From assembly GCF_947495845.1 (NCBI RefSeq), contig NZ_CANMAO010000040.1, positions 1-33,855 on the forward strand: a stretch of 33,855 bases of DNA. Reading direction: 5' to 3'. The position numbers were made by a program, and so were the translations under genes. Below the pieces are notes generated by a model, which saw only the letters and a program-made list of their open reading frames with translations, was not told the origin of the DNA and did not search any database. Shown here piece by piece: positions 17,876 to 25,405 of this stretch; position 1 is the stretch's first letter, and the number at the start of each line of letters is the position of its first letter. Source of the stretch: an uncultured Endozoicomonas sp. GTDB taxonomy: Bacteria > Pseudomonadota > Gammaproteobacteria > Pseudomonadales > Endozoicomonadaceae.

Positions 17876-18880
17876 TTACTTGCTGGCAATATTGGTTCCA
17901 TCTAAACCCAATTGAGCCAGATACTTATTAACTACCTTCCCTGGTAGTGGGATGTAGCCATCCTTCACAACCACTTCCTGACCTTGCTTGGACAACACCA
18001 GCTTCACAAACTCGCTCTGCAGTGGAGACAGCGCTTTGTTAGGCTGCTTGTTCACATACACATACAGGAAGCGAGATAATGGGTAGCTGCCGTCTACTGC
18101 ATTCAGAGGTGTTGCATCTACAAAGCTTTGGCCGTCTTTCTTAGCCAGAGCCACTGTTCTTACGCTGGAAGTCTTGTAACCGATACCGGAATAGCCGATG
18201 CCATTCAAAGAAGCAGATACAGACTGTACGACAGAAGCAGAACCAGGCTGCTCATTCACACTGTTTTTAAAGTCGCCTTTGCACAGTGCTTTCTTCTTAA
18301 AGTACCCATAAGTTCCGGATACAGAGTTGCGACCGTAAAGCTGAACAGAACGGTTCTTCCAGCCGCCTTCAAGACCGACGTCGCCCCAGGTATTCACTGC
18401 CGCATCAGAACCACACTTGCGTGTTGATGAGAAGATCGCATCAACCTGCGCCATGGTCAGGCCTTTGATGGGGTTATCTTTGTTGACAAAAACAGCCAGC
18501 GCATCAATCGCCACAGGAATGGCAGTTGGCTTGTAGCCATGCTTCTTCTCGAAAGCAGCTAGCTCTTTATCTTTCATCTTCCGGCTCATTGGGCCGAAGT
18601 TGGACGTGCTTTCAGTCAGTGCAGGTGGCGCAGTAGAAGAACCGGCAGCCTGAATCTGAACATTGACGTTTGGATAGATACGCTTGAAGTCTTCAGCCCA
18701 AAGCGTCATCAGGTTTGCCAGAGTGTCGGAACCAACACTGGACAGGTTACCGGACACACCGCTGGATTTCTGATACTTTGGCAAAGAAGGGTCCAGCTGA
18801 CTGGCCATTACAGAACCACTGGCAAAAGCCAATGCGGCTGTCGCGGACAACGCTGTCACTAGTTTTTTTATTTTCATCAT
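17876..18880 (-). CDS. pstS: Periplasmic phosphate-binding protein PstS
   Basis: High-affinity phosphate receptor that feeds the PstCAB transporter. It begins with a Sec signal peptide (Lys-rich n-region, hydrophobic core, cleavage after about SVMA). The mature chain carries PstS-family features: the [10 protein letters not shown] phosphate-binding segment near the mature N-terminus, AAGSST, NFGPMSR, and [13 protein letters not shown]. The start at 18880 (MMKIKK) follows GGAG by 5 bases; an in-frame ATG 36 bases further up would add 12 residues before the signal peptide and is unlikely. The gene is separated from pstCAB by two genes but carries its own Pho box. Confidence 0.96.
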   Translation of the reverse strand: MMKIKKLVTALSATAALAFASGSVMASQLDPSLPKYQKSSGVSGNLSSVGSDTLANLMTLWAEDFKRIYPNVNVQIQAAGSSTAPPALTESTSNFGPMSRKMKDKELAAFEKKHGYKPTAIPVAIDALAVFVNKDNPIKGLTMAQVDAIFSSTRKCGSDAAVNTWGDVGLEGGWKNRSVQLYGRNSVSGTYGYFKKKALCKGDFKNSVNEQPGSASVVQSVSASLNGIGYSGIGYKTSSVRTVALAKKDGQSFVDATPLNAVDGSYPLSRFLYVYVNKQPNKALSPLQSEFVKLVLSKQGQEVVVKDGYIPLPGKVVNKYLAQLGLDGTNIASK

Positions 18881-18981
18881 TTGCTCTCCAGAATAAACAC
18901 GCCTGATTTGATTCATGATAGGGAGTCAGAAGGCGTGAGCCTCCTTGCCTGACTTCTGGTAACATAATTTAGCGGCGGATT

Positions 18982-18999
18982 ATGACAGTTCTATGAACG
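18982..18999 (-). promoter_or_regulatory. Pho box (PhoB site) of pstS
   Basis: On the minus strand CGTTCATAGAACTGTCAT matches the PhoB consensus at 15 of 18 positions, with half-sites 11 bases apart. TAAATT (18966-18971) follows after exactly 10 bases as the likely -10, the same geometry as the pstC site. The pstS start is about 100 bases downstream. Confidence 0.82.
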
Positions 19000-19074
19000 T
19001 CAGAAAATTTATGCCCGATTGCCTGTAAAAATGATAATAATGAGCAACCACCAACGGTTGCCGGGGAAGATTGT

Positions 19075-19608
19075 ATGCATCCCGTCTGGAGCACAACGGC
19101 TTCTGTCGTTTCCACCATTGATACCATCACTGAACGAATAGGAAGAGTCATCAGCTGGCTGACTCTATTTCTGGTGCTCGTTGTCTGCTGCGTTGTTGTT
19201 CTTCGATACCTGCTTAATATTGGCTCCATTGCCATGCAGGAATCCGCCATGTACCTGCACTCTGTTGTCTTCCTTGGTGCCAGTGCTTATACGCTCAAGC
19301 ATGATGGGCATGTGCGTGTAGATGTCTTCTACCGGAATATGAGCAAGAAATCTCAGGCGCTGGTCAATAGCCTGGGCACGGTTTTCCTGTTGGTGCCTGT
19401 TTGCCTGTTTATTGGTTTTATGAGTTGGGATTACATCGGGCGTTCCTGGCAAATATTAGAAACTTCCCAAGACCCCGGCGGATTGCCGTTTATCTATTTG
19501 CTGAAAAGTATGATTCTGGTGATGGTGGTGACACTTCTGCTTCAAGGGTTATCTGAACTGCTGCGCTCCTTGATGATTATTGTTGATCGTCAGGAGGTGC
19601 AATCATGA
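19075..19608 (+). CDS. dctQ: TRAP transporter small permease (DctQ type)
   Basis: Small membrane subunit of a tripartite ATP-independent periplasmic transporter, which imports organic acids using the sodium gradient. At 177 residues it shows four hydrophobic helices and the family-like motifs EFAMYL (here QESAMYL) and HVRVDVFY after the second helix. GGGGAA lies about 7 bases before the ATG. The stop overlaps the dctM start (ATGA), indicating translational coupling. It is divergent from pstS. No DctP-type solute-binding gene lies beside it. Confidence 0.88.
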   Translation: MHPVWSTTASVVSTIDTITERIGRVISWLTLFLVLVVCCVVVLRYLLNIGSIAMQESAMYLHSVVFLGASAYTLKHDGHVRVDVFYRNMSKKSQALVNSLGTVFLLVPVCLFIGFMSWDYIGRSWQILETSQDPGGLPFIYLLKSMILVMVVTLLLQGLSELLRSLMIIVDRQEVQS

Positions 19609-20981
19609 TGGATGCCATTCCTTTTCTGATGTTCTTCACCGTCTGCATTGTTTTGCTGGCGGGTTATCCGGTGGCCTTTTCTCTTGCGGGTACCGCACTG
19701 TTGTTTGCTGGGGTAGGCGCTTTGGCTGGCGTGTTTGATCTCTCAATCATAAATGCGTTACCCAGTCGTTTATTTGGTGTCATTACCAATCAGACATTAA
19801 TTGCCGTGCCACTCTTTGTTTTTATGGGCGTCATGCTGGAAAAATCCAAAGTGGCAGAAAGCCTTCTGGAAAGCATGGCTCGGTTATTTGGTAAAACCCG
19901 GGGGGGGCTTGGATTATCTGTCACTGTCGTAGGCATGTTACTGGCCGCCAGTACCGGCATTGTTGGCGCCACCGTGGTCACCATGGGATTATTATCATTG
20001 CCAACCATGTTACGCCGGGGTTATTCACCAGCACTGGCAACCGGCACTATTTGCGCCACCGGAAGCCTTGGGCAGATCATTCCACCTTCTATCGCGTTGG
20101 TGCTGCTCGGTGATGTACTCTCCAGCGCGTATCAACAAGCGCAAATCAAAATGGGTATTTACTCACCAGACACAGTTTCTGTGGGTGATTTGTTTGTTGG
20201 AGCCATCATTCCCGGCCTGATACTTGTCTTTTGCTACATGGTGTACTTGATTGTTGTTGCTCGGGTAAAGCCGGAATCAGCACCGGCATTGACGGATGAA
20301 GACCTTCAGACGATGAAAGGCGACAATTCACTTTTGTTGAGTTTGCTGCCACCACTATTATTAATTGTGGCTGTCTTGGGCTCTATTCTCGCTGGTGCAG
20401 CCACTCCCACTGAAGCAGCTAGTGTTGGTGCAGTTGGCGCTCTTATTCTTGCTCTGCTGCGTAGGCAGCTAACGATAAAAACCCTTGGGGAAGTTGTTCG
20501 TTCAACGACACAAGTCACCTGTATGGTATTTCTGATCTTGATTGGCGCATCCATATTCTCGCTGGTGTTCAGAGGGTTTAACGGGGAAGAATTAATACAC
20601 GGTTATTTCGAGGCCATGCCGGGTGGTGTATTCACCGCTGTGTTGATTGTCATGCTGGTGATGTTCCTGCTTGGCTTTATTCTGGATTTTATCGAAATAA
20701 CCTTTGTTGTCGTTCCTATGGTGGCTCCGGTTCTACTGGCAATGGGGCTGGATCCAGTATGGTTAGGTATTATGATTGCGGTGAATTTGCAGACATCATT
20801 TCTGACACCACCTTTTGGCTTTGCACTGTTTTATTTACGGGGAGTCGCGCCACCAGAAGTGGCGACAGCGGATATATATAAAGGGGTGATTCCATTTATT
20901 ATCATTCAACTGATGGTGCTTATTGCTCTTGCTGTATGGCCTGAGCTAGCCACCTGGCTGCCTGATAAAATCTATGGATGA
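19605..20981 (+). CDS. dctM: TRAP transporter large permease (DctM type)
   Basis: Large permease subunit with about 12 hydrophobic helices and the typical TRAP segments: GGLGLSVTVVGMLLAASTG, ATGSLGQIIPPSIALVLLG, the SILAGAATPTEAASVGA motif, and the C-terminal TPPFGFALFYLRGVAP. It starts within the dctQ stop codon. Length 458 residues is slightly above the usual 425-440, owing to a longer loop with a charged segment around 205-235. The substrate is unknown because the binding protein that sets specificity is not in the window. Confidence 0.93.
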   Translation: MMDAIPFLMFFTVCIVLLAGYPVAFSLAGTALLFAGVGALAGVFDLSIINALPSRLFGVITNQTLIAVPLFVFMGVMLEKSKVAESLLESMARLFGKTRGGLGLSVTVVGMLLAASTGIVGATVVTMGLLSLPTMLRRGYSPALATGTICATGSLGQIIPPSIALVLLGDVLSSAYQQAQIKMGIYSPDTVSVGDLFVGAIIPGLILVFCYMVYLIVVARVKPESAPALTDEDLQTMKGDNSLLLSLLPPLLLIVAVLGSILAGAATPTEAASVGAVGALILALLRRQLTIKTLGEVVRSTTQVTCMVFLILIGASIFSLVFRGFNGEELIHGYFEAMPGGVFTAVLIVMLVMFLLGFILDFIEITFVVVPMVAPVLLAMGLDPVWLGIMIAVNLQTSFLTPPFGFALFYLRGVAPPEVATADIYKGVIPFIIIQLMVLIALAVWPELATWLPDKIYG

Positions 20982-20987
20982 TTTGAT

Positions 20988-21013
20988 AGGGGGGAATAAT
21001 TACTCCCCTTTTT
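20988..21013. terminator. Terminator after dctM
   Basis: GGGGA (20991-20995) pairs with TCCCC (21004-21008), extended by wobble pairs, and is followed by TTTTT on the plus strand just after the dctM stop. The hairpin overlaps the stop codon of the convergent kinase gene. Confidence 0.7.
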
Positions 21014-24000
21014 CTTTCTTGAGATTTGCCACTTTGTAGAAAACTTCATTAATCAAGTCTTCCGTAGTATCAGATAGCTTTGGCTCAAAATATTCGTTTG
21101 CCAACTGATCAACTGCAAAATTAATCTCGATAGAAAGCTCTGGATATTCCTCCAACAACAATCCGAGATTATCTAGCATATCTTCCCGCTCCTTGATTAG
21201 TTTAACATCTGAATCATTTGACTTTTTACTAATATCAGGGGCCTCCCAGTCAGAGAATAGGACAGACTCAACACCTTCCTTACGTGAAGCAGACATTAAT
21301 TCATCTTGAATCCTATTCCCGTCCACTATGATCTCAAGTATCTTTTCTGCGTCACGCAGTGTGGATTCTTGAAAATTATCACTCATTTTTTCATCTAATA
21401 TTTTGTTATAAACTTTTGATACTTCCTGAAAAGCATCAAAATCAAGATCAAGATAATTGAGCTGCAAATCACTGAGATCATTAAGAATCTTGCCGACATC
21501 ATATTCAATACCGTTAATGCTTATAATTATAATTTCTTTTTCATCTTCTAACCCCAACTCTTTTTCAAAATTAGTATTGAGATGTTCAGGATTAATTTCT
21601 ACAGAACTGGAAGCCATATCATTACTGACAATCGACGTACCACTTTCCTCGATAAGAAAATCTTCAAACTGCACGTCTTCATCATTTCTAACACTTACAA
21701 GATCATTCTCTGTCAAAGCATCCTCTTTCACTAAAACAGGATCGCTATCACTGTCATCAACAAAACCTTTCTTCACATCATCACTTATGCCTTCTTCGGC
21801 AAAAGTCGTTATAGGATCATCATTATCCTGACTGGTTTCAATTAGCTTTTCAATAGATTTAACAGTCTCATCAATTCTCGGTCTTTCAGTCTGATCAAGA
21901 CTGGTTAGGTCGGTAGTCAATTGTATCAGATCGCTAAGTTCTTCTACCTCAGCCACTGAATAAGAATCATTTTCCTCAGGATCAAAACCCCAATCAAAAT
22001 TCAACGCTGCAGATAACGATAAAACCTTCAATCTTTCCTCACGGGCAAGGCCTGAGAACTTAGCGCACCAGTTTAAATTATCTTGATTAATTTTTTCACC
22101 ATTCAATTCTGCAAATACCTTTCCGGGAGTGTCCCAACACATCAGCATTGAAATAAATGCCCCAAGACTCCAGACATCAGCCGATTTTGAAACGTCCTGA
22201 TTTGCCAACTCAGGAGCAACATACCCAGGTGAGCCCGGTGTATTTGCTGGCCTTATATGTATTTTTTTCTTTAAACTCTCTATATCCTTTTCGCGACAAG
22301 TTGTTCCAAAGTCAATAATTTTAAGTGCTCCAGATTTCTCATCATAAACAACATTCTCAAGTTTCAAATCCAGATATAACAGGCCCGCTTTGTGCATAGC
22401 TGAAATAGCCTGACTGACCTGAAAAGACATCTTCTTGATGGTATCCACATCTACATATTTTTGCTCATCCACTAAATCATTCATATGATCGAATAGCTCT
22501 TTGCCAGATACATACTCTGACAGGACAGCGACGACCTCATGATCTGTAGATAATTTATCGATATCCGACGGTGAGGCAACAATACTGATTTCTCCCGTAT
22601 TACTATTTTTCACCAGCCCCATGTAAGTTTTTACAATATTTTCATGATTAACTAAAAGCGCGTTCAGCTCTGCTTTGGCCAATTTTTTTGATTTAGAACC
22701 CGGCTCCTTTAAGGCATAAACTTTATCTGTAGTTTCAGATTTCAGCTGAAAGACATTTCCAAATTCCCCAACACCTATGTTCTTACCCTTACTAAATGCA
22801 TTCTTAGTTATGAATTCATTAACAGTTACGTAGGTCTCTTGAAGGTCAATTTTTGAAAAAGCTTCTTCTGTAAAAAGAGCGTCTTGGCTGGCATCAATAT
22901 TTTCTTGGACTTCTGAAACTGCATCTTCCCCTAGGAATTTGATTTCATACTCATCAGACTGATCTGAAATCGGCGGCATTGACTGGTAACCCGAGTCAAT
23001 TGACGATTGGTCATTAAAAGCTATTCCCTCAGATTCTATATTAGTATTTTGCTGAGGTTCCCGGTTAGAGTTATCTACCTCATTGTTTTGAATTTTACTC
23101 AATTCTAAAAATGCATCCGTTGTCGTCAACCTCTGGTCAGGATCTTTTTTTGACAAACCAATTAATAAATTAATTAATCTATCGGCACATTTAAGCTCCC
23201 TACTTTCAAAAATCTTATTTAGAATTTCTCGTTTTTCTTCATCATTCCAACTAGAAAATTTCGAATTATTTATATCGCCTCTGCTATTAGCTAATTCTTC
23301 ATCATAAATTTCATCCAACGTCTTTCCACATATAAGATTCGTTAGAGTTGATGCAAGCGCCCAAGAGTCATCTTTTATGCTTGGCTTATATTTCCGGTCA
23401 TTCACTTCTGGGGGCCGAAATCCCTCTGTACCTGCTATGCCAAGATCTTTGGTGTTTGATGCTGAGGCTAGGGTTGTGGCTGTTGAAAAATCAATTAACT
23501 TCAAACTTCTTTTCTTTTCATCATACATTAAGTTATCAAGTTTTAAGTCTCGATAAATTACCCCCTGCTCATTAATCTCTGATATTCCTTTACTAATACC
23601 AATGAATATATCAATAAACTCTTCTTCTGAGATAGGAGGACCAAAATCTTCCCTTTTCGCTCTATATTTGCTTAAGACCTCACCATGAATATACTCCATA
23701 CCCACGGCGGTCAAATCAAAGTGTTCAGACTTGATATCAAACTCTTCTAACGAAAACACAAACTCAAGGTGCTTATCAATTTTATGACTCACCACCCCAA
23801 AAAATGCTTTTGCTACGGAAGGATTCCCATCTTGCAATAAAAAAGCACTCAATTCATTTTTATCAAGTGTCTTGCAGCTTTTGGCCTGCTTAAGAATAAA
23901 TGCATTTTTATTTCCTTCTACCGTAACTGGGTATACCCTCGAGAATGCTCCACTTCCAATGTGACGTCTGGACTTAGTAAATCCATTATCTTTTAAAAGT

Positions 24001-24140
24001 TTGTCTATACTTATTTCGCCATCCGTAGCTCTAAGTGAAACCTTGCGGTTTTTAAAACTTGACGCGAAATCATGGCCAGATTCTGGAGATGCATTTCTTG
24101 ATACAACTAAAGGCTCAACTTTTGTTGGATTGAATTTCAT
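21000..24140 (-). CDS. Tandem eukaryote-like Ser/Thr protein kinase
   Basis: A 1046-residue protein with two complete protein kinase domains. Kinase 1 (about 55-350) has Gly-loop GSGAFSRV (62-69), Lys84, Glu96, YRDLKLDN (R197, D198, N203) and DFS (D217). Kinase 2 (about 450-765) has GVGEFGNV (456-463), Lys478, Glu491, YLDLKLEN (D591, N596), DFG (D610) and GSPGYVAPE. Catalytic residues are kept in both, but kinase 2 has Leu instead of Arg before the catalytic Asp. A Ser/Gln-rich linker (about 350-440) joins the domains, and an acidic helical tail of about 280 residues follows. No signal peptide, membrane helix or PASTA repeat is seen. The gene is A+T-rich compared with its neighbours, which suggests transfer. 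GGAAGGATCGGT precedes the ATG. Regulatory or effector role unknown. Confidence 0.92.
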   Translation of the reverse strand: MKFNPTKVEPLVVSRNASPESGHDFASSFKNRKVSLRATDGEISIDKLLKDNGFTKSRRHIGSGAFSRVYPVTVEGNKNAFILKQAKSCKTLDKNELSAFLLQDGNPSVAKAFFGVVSHKIDKHLEFVFSLEEFDIKSEHFDLTAVGMEYIHGEVLSKYRAKREDFGPPISEEEFIDIFIGISKGISEINEQGVIYRDLKLDNLMYDEKKRSLKLIDFSTATTLASASNTKDLGIAGTEGFRPPEVNDRKYKPSIKDDSWALASTLTNLICGKTLDEIYDEELANSRGDINNSKFSSWNDEEKREILNKIFESRELKCADRLINLLIGLSKKDPDQRLTTTDAFLELSKIQNNEVDNSNREPQQNTNIESEGIAFNDQSSIDSGYQSMPPISDQSDEYEIKFLGEDAVSEVQENIDASQDALFTEEAFSKIDLQETYVTVNEFITKNAFSKGKNIGVGEFGNVFQLKSETTDKVYALKEPGSKSKKLAKAELNALLVNHENIVKTYMGLVKNSNTGEISIVASPSDIDKLSTDHEVVAVLSEYVSGKELFDHMNDLVDEQKYVDVDTIKKMSFQVSQAISAMHKAGLLYLDLKLENVVYDEKSGALKIIDFGTTCREKDIESLKKKIHIRPANTPGSPGYVAPELANQDVSKSADVWSLGAFISMLMCWDTPGKVFAELNGEKINQDNLNWCAKFSGLAREERLKVLSLSAALNFDWGFDPEENDSYSVAEVEELSDLIQLTTDLTSLDQTERPRIDETVKSIEKLIETSQDNDDPITTFAEEGISDDVKKGFVDDSDSDPVLVKEDALTENDLVSVRNDEDVQFEDFLIEESGTSIVSNDMASSSVEINPEHLNTNFEKELGLEDEKEIIIISINGIEYDVGKILNDLSDLQLNYLDLDFDAFQEVSKVYNKILDEKMSDNFQESTLRDAEKILEIIVDGNRIQDELMSASRKEGVESVLFSDWEAPDISKKSNDSDVKLIKEREDMLDNLGLLLEEYPELSIEINFAVDQLANEYFEPKLSDTTEDLINEVFYKVANLKKEKGE

Positions 24141-24191
24141 ACCGATCCTTCCATGGATTTGGTCATTGCTAGCGCTTAAATCTATAAGTTC

Positions 24192-24212
24192 ATACTTATG
24201 AAGGATAAGTAT
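24192..24212. promoter_or_regulatory. Inverted repeat upstream of kinase gene
   Basis: ATACTTAT and ATAAGTAT are perfect 8-base arms separated by GAAGG, about 52 bases before the kinase start codon. The surrounding DNA is very A+T-rich with several TATACT-like elements. It could be an operator for the kinase promoter. Confidence 0.4.
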
Positions 24213-24230
24213 AAAAAATATAATTTTTTA

Positions 24231-24269
24231 CTATACTTTGATCTATAAAATACTTAGATAAAAGTATAG
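24231..24269. promoter_or_regulatory. 15-base imperfect inverted repeat
   Basis: CTATACTTTGATCTA (24231-24245) and TAGATAAAAGTATAG (24255-24269) are reverse complements with one mismatch. The repeat begins right after the stop of the LacI-type gene and lies upstream of the kinase gene. The nearly GC-free stem and lack of a T-run make a classical terminator doubtful, so an operator is equally possible. Confidence 0.4.
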
Positions 24270-24271
24270 CC

Positions 24272-25258
24272 TTAAATCGTAGTAACCGATTCCCTACGAA
24301 CCAGCAGTGGCTCAAACCTCCGGCAAACCCCGCTATCAGGCCCCTCTATACACAACCGGGCAGCATTCATCGCCATACTCTCAATAGGACTGCGAATCGT
24401 GGTGAGTCTGGGGGTGAAGTAGCATTGGGGGAGGACATCATCAAACCCCACCACAGAAAGCCGCTCAGGGACAGAGATACCATGCTCTGAGAACACCTGA
24501 ATAGCGGCAGCAGCAAAAAAATCGTTGTAAGAGACCAAACCCGTGATTGGCAGCCCTTTATTGAGCAAGTTGGTTGCCGCCAAAGCACCTCCCAGCTCCC
24601 CGAAAGGAACCTCCTCAACCCAATCCGGATTAACAGGAATACCTGCTTCTTCCAACGCCAACTGATAGCCCGAATATCGCTCAGCCTTATCATCAATATC
24701 TAGCTCGCAGCTGATGTAACCAATCTTTTTATGCCCCTGATCTAAAAGGTGTTTTGTTGCAAGATACGTCCCTTTTCGATTCTCAAGCCAGACGCATTGT
24801 TCTTCTATTTCATGTACTCGTCGGTTCACCACCACCAGCCCGGGTAGCTTGCTGGCAAAATGCGTCACTCTTTCGTCGCTCATGGCCTTGCTGTGCATGA
24901 CAATATTCCGGCAGCCCTTGCTCAAAAGATAACTTAGGGCTTCCTCTTCAAAATCCGGATCATACTGGCCGCTGGCAACTATCAATTTGCGGTTGTATTT
25001 ACGTGCGACTTTTTCGACGCCCTGAGTCAGTAACCCATAAAAAGGCGAGTTAAAATTACTCAGAATCAAGCCAATCCTATCACCGCCTTGGTTGATGGCA
25101 AGACGGCGATTGTCACGGGTTTGGTAGCCCACCTGCGTCATCGCATGTTCAACTCGCTCAACCGTTTCCGGTAAAACATTAGGAGAACGATTGATAACCC
25201 GGGATACCGTTGCCGTAGAAACACTGGCGGCTTGCGCAACATCATTAATGGTGGGCAT
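24272..25258 (-). CDS. LacI/GalR-family transcriptional repressor
   Basis: Effector-responsive DNA-binding repressor. The N-terminal helix-turn-helix reads INDVAQAASVSTATVSRVIN, the hinge helix and a periplasmic-binding-protein-like domain (about 60-328) follow, with GLILSNFNSPFYGLLTQGVE and the C-terminal VVGFDDVLPQCYFTPRLTTI typical of the family. The start at 25258 (MPTIND) fits the normal family N-terminus, and AGAGAAG lies just upstream; a longer frame to 25309 would run into the operator. It is divergent from nhaC. Matching TGTAAATTACA sites lie upstream of its own gene and at the nhaC start, so autoregulation and control of nhaC-patB are likely. The inducer cannot be deduced. Confidence 0.93.
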   Translation of the reverse strand: MPTINDVAQAASVSTATVSRVINRSPNVLPETVERVEHAMTQVGYQTRDNRRLAINQGGDRIGLILSNFNSPFYGLLTQGVEKVARKYNRKLIVASGQYDPDFEEEALSYLLSKGCRNIVMHSKAMSDERVTHFASKLPGLVVVNRRVHEIEEQCVWLENRKGTYLATKHLLDQGHKKIGYISCELDIDDKAERYSGYQLALEEAGIPVNPDWVEEVPFGELGGALAATNLLNKGLPITGLVSYNDFFAAAAIQVFSEHGISVPERLSVVGFDDVLPQCYFTPRLTTIRSPIESMAMNAARLCIEGPDSGVCRRFEPLLVRRESVTTI

Positions 25259-25283
25259 GAACTTCTCTAGACTTGAAACAACC

Positions 25284-25296
25284 ATGTAAATTACAT
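25284..25296. promoter_or_regulatory. LacI-type operator O1
   Basis: ATGTAAATTACAT is a palindrome with a central base (TGTAA-A-TTACA), 26 bases upstream of the repressor start codon. The same 12-base core recurs at 25394-25405, which supports recognition by the adjacent repressor. Confidence 0.72.
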
Positions 25297-25392
25297 CAAA
25301 AACAGTCACATTCTTTCATTGATTTACATCATTAAAACCGAACAGGTTTGGGAATATGATGCGCTCATCTGTGAATACCTGATCACCTTGTG

Positions 25393-25405
25393 GTGTAAAT
25401 TACAT
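25393..25405. promoter_or_regulatory. LacI-type operator O2 over nhaC start
   Basis: GTGTAAATTACAT repeats the O1 core (TGTAAATTACAT) exactly, and its last two bases are the first two of the nhaC ATG. The site covers the ribosome-binding and start region. O1 and O2 are 109 bases apart (core to core), which could permit looping by a tetrameric repressor. A weaker half-like site (ATTTACA) lies near 25322-25328. Confidence 0.72.
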
